Assembly: GCA_002375495.1 (NCBI GenBank)
Contig: DFLU01000012.1
Coordinates: 810,269-874,268 of the forward strand
Origin: Flavobacteriaceae bacterium UBA3611
GTDB lineage: Bacteria > Bacteroidota > Bacteroidia > Flavobacteriales > Flavobacteriaceae
Direction of reading: 5' to 3'
Length of the DNA: 64,000 nt
Shown here one piece after another: positions 59,510-64,000 of this stretch. The notes beneath the pieces were generated by a model that worked only from the letters and a program-made list of their open reading frames with translations, did no database searches and was not told the DNA's origin. Each line of letters opens with the position of its first letter. Positions within the stretch are counted from its first letter, which is position 1. The position numbers and the translations under genes were made by a program.

Positions 59510-60762
59510 TGCCCTATATTAAAAATATTAATGCATCTGCATTACAGTTTGCTGTATTAATTTCTGTAATCGTTATCATCCTATTGGGGTCATTCATCAC
59601 ACTTACATATACACACGGGTTGTTTAAAAAGCAATCAGATGTATTACTTAAAACCATAGATGAGGCAAATAGGGGCATAGAGCTATCGCTCTCGAGATCT
59701 TCAAATGTTGATTCTAGAATTACCGTTGTTGATGAACATAAAGAACTATTTATAAAAAAAAAAGTGTGGGGCGGATTTATTGCGATTGAAAGTACTTCAG
59801 AGAATAAAAACAAAATTTTTACACAGAGGGCGTTAGTTGGGGAAGCACTAAAAAATAATAATCTTGGTATTTTTGTTTCAGAACAAAAAATGCCTCTTCA
59901 ACTAGTAGGAGAGACCAAAATAGTAGGAGATGCATATATTTCTGATGTTGGAATTAAGTCTGGCAATATATATAACACTTCTTTTAAAGGAAGTACATTG
60001 GTGTATGGTGATATAAGAAAAAGTCAAACAATCCTTCCCAAATTGGATTTGTTTTGGGAGAAAAACATTGTAAATTTTTTGAACTCCCTTCCTGAATCAA
60101 ATTACGAATATGTTGATTTAGATTATAGACTGAATAATTCTTTTCAAAATAAAACAAAAGTGGTTTTTAACCAAGGGCCGACTACTATTTCAACAGAAGC
60201 TCTTGGAAATATAATATTTAAAAGTGATTCTGAAATCGTTGTAACTTCGAACGCGATGCTAGAAGATGTTTTTTTAATAGCGCCTAAAATAATTTTTAAG
60301 AAAAATTTCAAAGGAACAGTACATGTGTTGGCTGATACCCAAATTAAGGTAGAGGAGAACACTTCACTACTTTATCCCTCTTCACTCATCTTAATTGATA
60401 AAAACTCAAAATTAGGAAAACCAATTCCGAGAGATGATGAACCAATTTTTCTGGCTTCAAGTAGTACTGTAAATGGAGTTGTTATGTATCTTCAGAATAT
60501 AAATTCAGATAACAATACTAATACAAGCATTCGTATAGATGAAAACAGCACTGTTTTTGGTTCAGTATATTGCAATGGAAATTTGTCACTCAGTGGCACT
60601 GTTAATGGTAACCTATATACTGAGCGGTTTATCGTTAACCTAGGGTCTAAGTTCATCAATTACGTCTACAACGGAATCATTGATAGAAAGGGGGTGAACG
60701 ATGGTTTTGTAGGCTTACCGCTACAACAGAATAAAAAAGGAATTGCAAAATGGTTATATTAA
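59506..60762 (+). CDS. T2SS-associated membrane protein with bactofilin-like C-terminus
   Basis: A 418-residue protein. A single N-terminal helix (about 13-33, FAVLISVIVIILLGSFITL) is followed by a basic linker and a beta-helix-like part; the last 100 residues contain short strands (STVNGVVMYLQ, STVFGSVYCNGNLSLSGTVN) that resemble bactofilin-type polymer-forming beta-solenoids. It occupies the slot where GspK normally lies (before the minor pseudopilins), but no GspK signature is seen. It may be a Bacteroidota-specific tip or scaffold protein. Overlaps the next gene by 13 bases. Confidence 0.6.
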   Translation: MMPYIKNINASALQFAVLISVIVIILLGSFITLTYTHGLFKKQSDVLLKTIDEANRGIELSLSRSSNVDSRITVVDEHKELFIKKKVWGGFIAIESTSENKNKIFTQRALVGEALKNNNLGIFVSEQKMPLQLVGETKIVGDAYISDVGIKSGNIYNTSFKGSTLVYGDIRKSQTILPKLDLFWEKNIVNFLNSLPESNYEYVDLDYRLNNSFQNKTKVVFNQGPTTISTEALGNIIFKSDSEIVVTSNAMLEDVFLIAPKIIFKKNFKGTVHVLADTQIKVEENTSLLYPSSLILIDKNSKLGKPIPRDDEPIFLASSSTVNGVVMYLQNINSDNNTNTSIRIDENSTVFGSVYCNGNLSLSGTVNGNLYTERFIVNLGSKFINYVYNGIIDRKGVNDGFVGLPLQQNKKGIAKWLY

Positions 60763-61076
60763 GAAAGATTAAGGCAGCTACAATTACCGAAATTATTGTA
60801 GCATCAGCTATCATTCTTGTGGTATTTGGTATTTCAAGTGTTAGTGTTAACAATATATTTGCTAGTTCTATAATTGGGAATGACCATCAAATGCAAAACA
60901 GAATTCGAGAGTTATCGTATCTTCAAATACATAATAAAATTACAATCCCATATTTTGAAGAAAATCAACAATGGGAAATTAGTATAGAACAACAAGGCAG
61001 TGAAATTGTCTTAGAAGCGAATCATATGGCATCAAAGAAAATTACAACCATAGAATTAGATGTTCAAACTCCATAA
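60750..61076 (+). CDS. Minor pseudopilin (GspH/I-like)
   Basis: A 108-residue prepilin. Leader MVILRKIKA is followed by ATITEIIVASAIILVVFGI, with Glu at +5 and a hydrophobic helix: the class-III cleavage context is intact, with Ala at +1 in place of the usual Phe. The C-terminal part is short and beta-rich. Overlaps both neighbours (13 bases upstream, 17 downstream), the typical packing of pseudopilin genes. Confidence 0.83.
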   Translation: MVILRKIKAATITEIIVASAIILVVFGISSVSVNNIFASSIIGNDHQMQNRIRELSYLQIHNKITIPYFEENQQWEISIEQQGSEIVLEANHMASKKITTIELDVQTP

Positions 61077-61536
61077 ATATAAAGCCTTTACGTTAACCGA
61101 GCTGTTAATTGGTATTGTGCTTACTATGGTTGTTGTTGGGCTTGCATATTCAGTACTCTCGTTAACACTACGGAATATGAATGTGATAGAGAGAAATATG
61201 CATACTACAACAGAATTATCTTTATTGGAACAACAGCTGAATATCGATTTCAATTCTCATGGATTTGTTGTTTACAATTTGGATAAAGAACATCTTATAT
61301 TTTCATCACCAATCGATACCGTTCTCTATGAGGTCAGGGAAAATCTCATAATTCGGAATTTAGATACTTTGAGTGGCATGCATAATAGTATGAAGTTTTA
61401 CTTTGGAGGTACTGAAGTTAAAGAAGGGTCTATTGATGCTATTAAAATAAATTTTAAAGAACGTGATCAGAATATCTTTCTATATAAAATAAATGATGCA
61501 ACCACAATACTTTTGAAAGATGGGTCTGAAAATTAG
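61060..61536 (+). CDS. Minor pseudopilin (GspJ-like)
   Basis: A 158-residue prepilin: leader MFKLHKYKA then FTLTELLIGIVLTMVVVGLAYSV, with Glu at +5. The C-terminal domain ends in KINDATTILLKDGS. Size and position after the GspH/I-like gene fit GspJ. It overlaps the GspF gene by 17 bases. Confidence 0.83.
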   Translation: MFKLHKYKAFTLTELLIGIVLTMVVVGLAYSVLSLTLRNMNVIERNMHTTTELSLLEQQLNIDFNSHGFVVYNLDKEHLIFSSPIDTVLYEVRENLIIRNLDTLSGMHNSMKFYFGGTEVKEGSIDAIKINFKERDQNIFLYKINDATTILLKDGSEN

Positions 61537-62647
61537 TGCTAATAAAAATAAACATCAAACAGCTACAGAGAAAAAGAAAACAATTCTCGATCAAGACATA
61601 CATCTTTTTGGATCTAAATTCTCTAACTCAATAAAAGAAGACTTTTATAGCGAGCTAAGTATTCTTCTGCAATCAGGGATAAACCTTCAAAGATCTTTGC
61701 AGCTCATAAGCGAAATTCAGAAGAAGGATAAAATATCTAAGATCATTCAGGAGATAGAACATAGCATAGTAAATGGAGTACCCTTTTCGGAAGCGCTTAA
61801 GAAGAGAAAGGAGTTCTCTTCTTATGAACATAAAGCAATATTGATTGGAGAGCAAACAGGTGAATTACCTCGAATTATCGAAGACCTTAGAAAGTACTTT
61901 AATCGCAAAAATGAATTGAAAAGGCAAATAACTTCCTCACTGGCGTACCCAATTACAGTTCTGATTTTAGCGGTGGTAGTAGTTTGGTTTATGCTACGTT
62001 ATGTTGTTCCCATGTTTGTTGATATATTCCAACAGAATAAGGTGGATTTGCCTTGGTTAACATCACAAATAGTAAATATCTCAGATTTTTTTAACGCACA
62101 CAGCTGGTCAATATTAATAGTACTAATTCTTATAATTTTATTATATAGGTATATTTCAAAGAAGGATTTGTATCATCGTGTCATTGGAAGTTTACAGCTT
62201 AAAATACCGGTTTTTGGCGATTATATAAGAAAAATCTATTTAATACAATTTACGCAGGCAATGACTTTGCTAACATTTTCCAAAGTCCCGATTGTTGATG
62301 CCCTAATATTAGCTCGAAAGATGATTCGATTTCATCCATTGGAGCAAAGTTTGATAGCTATCGAAAAGGATATCATTTCAGGTATAAGAATGGATCATAG
62401 CTTCGCTAAGCATACTTTATATGATAGGAAGATGATAGCGCTATTGCAAGTTGCCGAAGAAACTAATCAAACCGAATTTATTTTTCAAAAACTGTATGAT
62501 CAATATAGTACTGAACTTAAGTATAAGGGTCAGTTAATGACAACTACTTTAAACTTTCTTTTAACTTTAGTTGTTGGGTTAATTGTGGCTGTAATTTTAA
62601 TTGCGATGTATTTACCTATGTTCAGGTTGAGTAGTATTATTGGTTAA
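61520..62647 (+). CDS. GspF-like inner-membrane platform protein
   Basis: A 375-residue protein with the two-copy T2SSF domain layout: an N-terminal cytoplasmic four-helix domain (FYSELSILLQSGINLQRSLQ), a helix (about 140-165, SLAYPITVLILAVVVVWFML), a second copy (IYLIQFTQAMTLLTFSKVPI) and a C-terminal helix ending VILIAMYLPMF. It is the central inner-membrane component that works with the GspE ATPase. The N-terminal 50 residues are Lys-rich and unlike E. coli GspF. Last gene of the plus-strand half. Confidence 0.92.
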   Translation: MGLKISANKNKHQTATEKKKTILDQDIHLFGSKFSNSIKEDFYSELSILLQSGINLQRSLQLISEIQKKDKISKIIQEIEHSIVNGVPFSEALKKRKEFSSYEHKAILIGEQTGELPRIIEDLRKYFNRKNELKRQITSSLAYPITVLILAVVVVWFMLRYVVPMFVDIFQQNKVDLPWLTSQIVNISDFFNAHSWSILIVLILIILLYRYISKKDLYHRVIGSLQLKIPVFGDYIRKIYLIQFTQAMTLLTFSKVPIVDALILARKMIRFHPLEQSLIAIEKDIISGIRMDHSFAKHTLYDRKMIALLQVAEETNQTEFIFQKLYDQYSTELKYKGQLMTTTLNFLLTLVVGLIVAVILIAMYLPMFRLSSIIG

Positions 62648-62900
62648 TGGGATTTTATATGGTTAAAAAGCAGGTTTTTCCAGAATAGTTAATACTAGGC
62701 ATGTTTTTTATGGTCTTTGCAGGTTGCTCGACGTGAACACGAAATACCAAAAACATCAAAAAAAACCATTTCAAAAAGAATCTTTTTCTGCACGTTCCCT
62801 ACTTTCACACTCCCATTCTTTTGTAAATTTAAGTGCGCGATCTTAAATCTCATTCTAGCTTAATACCATGTTTAATTGGGCTAGTGTTAGTGAAGGCTCT
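62648..62900. other. Gap without a recognisable gene
   Basis: About 250 bases between GspF and the 50-bp repeat. No frame over 60 codons and no clear terminator were found. One A-rich stretch (ACCAAAAACATC then AAAAAAAACCATTT) and the words AAAAAGAATCTTTTT (a short inverted repeat) are the only features seen. Confidence 0.4.
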
Positions 62901-62950
62901 AAGTTACCATAAAATAAAGAATTGGGGAATACGTATTTCTACGGAAACCC
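62901..62950 (+). repeat. 50-bp direct repeat, right copy
   Basis: 44/50 identical to 36064-36113 in the same orientation; mismatches at positions 8, 17, 22, 23, 25 and 39 of the repeat. It lies 21 bases past the 3' end of the XRE gene (62971), so it is not at that gene's promoter. Confidence 0.85.
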
Positions 62951-62970
62951 TAAGGAATCCTAATGGAGAG

Positions 62971-63216
62971 TCATATGCCTTTTGAATCAATCAGGTGAAT
63001 TTGGAAGAAGTGGTGTACGTCTACACCTATAGCATCGGCAATTTTTTTTAAGGTAAGTGCAGTAAAATTTTGTCTGCCATTTTCGATACTAGAAAGATTT
63101 GATTTTTCCATATCAATCTGAATACAGATATCAAGCTGGCTGAAGCCTTTACTTCTTCTAAGCTTGGCAATATTTCTACCAATATTAAATAAATAATGTT
63201 TTTCAGCTTCAGTCAT
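62971..63216 (-). CDS. XRE-family helix-turn-helix regulator
   Basis: An 81-residue regulator (from MTEAEKHYLF) with a Cro/C1-type HTH: NIGRNIAKLRRSKGFSQLDI, then KSNLSSIENGRQNFTALTLK. Starts at 63222 and 63249 are possible; 63216 gives the shortest conserved-looking N-terminus. It is divergent from the hypothetical gene at 63298 and could control that gene or the nearby module. Short XRE proteins with this N-terminus (IGRNIAKLRR-SKG) are common in Bacteroidota mobile elements. Confidence 0.85.
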   Translation of the reverse strand: MTEAEKHYLFNIGRNIAKLRRSKGFSQLDICIQIDMEKSNLSSIENGRQNFTALTLKKIADAIGVDVHHFFQIHLIDSKGI

Positions 63217-63297
63217 AATCATATGACAATATGCTGTAATATCTAACACAGATAGTTATGATATATAATAACTATATTTAAACTTAAATTTAAAGAC

Positions 63298-63630
63298 ATG
63301 AAAAAAGATTATAGATTGATGTCAATAATGGAAAGTTGGGACAGGACTATCGGTCAATCAGTTGATATTTTCCAATTTACCCCAATTGAATATACCGATG
63401 ATGGGTCACGATATACTTTTAATCGAGTACCTAATAACGATAATCACTTTTTTGTTTTTTTATCATCGGAAAATAAAATGGAAGAGTTTGAAACTCAGAG
63501 AATGGAAATTATAGAACTGAACTTGAATGATTATCATTTTGAAATATTGCACTCTCCTGAAGGAAGAAGGAAAACATTTTTTTCCAAAAAACTATATGCC
63601 CTAAGAACAGGAAATAAATACAATCGTTAA
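63298..63630 (+). CDS. Hypothetical protein beside the XRE regulator
   Basis: A 110-residue protein (MKKDYRLMSIMESWDRTIGQ...) without signal peptide, with mixed alpha/beta appearance (FFVFLSSENKMEEFETQRME). I recognise no family. It is divergent from the XRE gene across 81 bases; the next gene starts 9 bases later on the same strand. Possibly regulated by the XRE protein. Confidence 0.55.
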   Translation: MKKDYRLMSIMESWDRTIGQSVDIFQFTPIEYTDDGSRYTFNRVPNNDNHFFVFLSSENKMEEFETQRMEIIELNLNDYHFEILHSPEGRRKTFFSKKLYALRTGNKYNR

Positions 63631-63639
63631 TTATTTATT

Positions 63640-63978
63640 ATGGGCTCACAAATCATTGCAACATGTAAATGTGGTTTAAACACAGTTGTGTCAGTAGGTG
63701 GTGGAAGATATTCTTCTAAAGAAATTTACTATGTCCCTTGCCTTTGCACTCACTGTAATAGTGTAGTTCAGGTTAATTTTTTGGATAAATCTCTCGCATG
63801 CCTTGATTGTGGACAAAAAAATGCGATACTTTATTATAAAACTACTCTAGAGGAAAAAAAAGGTGAAAAAATAATTTTTCAGAGGGATAAAAATTTACTT
63901 ACCGATGGGACTTATTTTTGTCCAAATTGTGAACGTGTATCCCTTCGTTTTCAAGTAGGGAATCTACTTTGGGATTGA
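63640..63978 (+). CDS. Small zinc-ribbon protein
   Basis: A 112-residue protein with three Cys-rich elements: CKCG (9-12), CLCTHC (34-39), CLDC (54-57), and a fourth CPNC near 98-101. The pairs CxxC...CxxC suggest two zinc-binding ribbons. No other domain is recognised. It follows the hypothetical gene by 9 bases and ends 22 bases before the window edge. Function unknown. Confidence 0.6.
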   Translation: MGSQIIATCKCGLNTVVSVGGGRYSSKEIYYVPCLCTHCNSVVQVNFLDKSLACLDCGQKNAILYYKTTLEEKKGEKIIFQRDKNLLTDGTYFCPNCERVSLRFQVGNLLWD

Positions 63979-64000
63979 AAAATTTTTTTTTTGGAAATTT

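Noticed and set aside
36717..62647. The secretion genes considered as a type IV pilus.
   Set aside because: No pilT retraction ATPase, no PilQ-type partners, and there is a GspG-like major pseudopilin with the T2SS set; T2SS-like is a better fit.

Overview
The window comes from a Bacteroidota genome, most likely a marine-type Flavobacteriaceae. Signs are TAnnTTTG-type -7 promoter elements, few obvious Shine-Dalgarno sequences, a replicative DNA polymerase III alpha subunit with a fused N-terminal exonuclease, ribosomal protein S16 with a long Ala/Glu-rich tail, many SPII lipoproteins, and RHS proteins with Bacteroidota-style architecture. Dispersed palindromes of the form TCCCGATAGnnATCGGGA also recur.

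Region 1 (0-23 kb) is mostly core genome. It holds a YHS-domain protein, a DUF350 membrane protein, a transglutaminase-like and LuxE-like pair, a PhoPR-like two-component system, a MurG-like glycosyltransferase, trmB, a LysE-type exporter and an alkyltransferase-like protein. An iron-sulfur/redox cluster follows (Mrp-type carrier, NifU-like protein, ferredoxin-NADP reductase, 2Fe-2S ferredoxin), then an SGNH hydrolase, a metallophosphoesterase, a DUF3050 protein, a glutaryl-CoA-dehydrogenase-like enzyme, the rpsP-rimM-trmN6 operon, a lipoprotein, a DUF2383 ferritin-like protein and dnaE.

Region 2 (22.9-26.0 kb) is an AT-rich insertion carrying an HpaII-like type II restriction-modification system and small accessory genes. 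Region 3 (26-30.3 kb) returns to core genes: a bestrophin gene broken by a frameshift, trxA, clpP and a DUF58 protein. Its intergenic spaces are unusually rich in repeats and structured sequence. A strong promoter then reads into a damaged tRNA locus that contains tRNA debris and one intact tRNA-Asp(GTC).

Region 4 (30.4-36.1 kb) is an accessory island next to tRNA-Asp: a GIY-YIG-like protein, a tyrosine recombinase, a strange class I tRNA-like gene with anticodon GCT, and a two-gene candidate conflict/defence system. The latter is an 1131-residue TPR, GreAB-C-like and PIN-like protein plus a small partner that shares its Gly/Asn-rich beta motif.

Region 5 (36.7-62.6 kb) is the most notable part. 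A nearly complete type II secretion (T2SS)-like apparatus is split into two halves. The minus-strand half has GspM-, L-, D- and E-like proteins, a prepilin peptidase and a GspG-like pseudopilin. The plus-strand half has a three-repeat FnIII-like lipoprotein, a GspC/PilP-like protein, a bactofilin-like membrane protein, two minor pseudopilins and GspF. Between them lie two giant secreted RHS/YD-repeat proteins; the second ends in a 214-residue toxin-like tip (Ntox44-like) followed by a candidate immunity lipoprotein. Lipoproteins, beta-barrels and an OmpH/Skp-like chaperone come next. A 50-bp direct repeat (44/50 identical) brackets the whole module at 36.06 and 62.90 kb, suggesting that secretion machine and cargo may form one exchangeable unit. 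An XRE regulator and two small unknown genes close the window.
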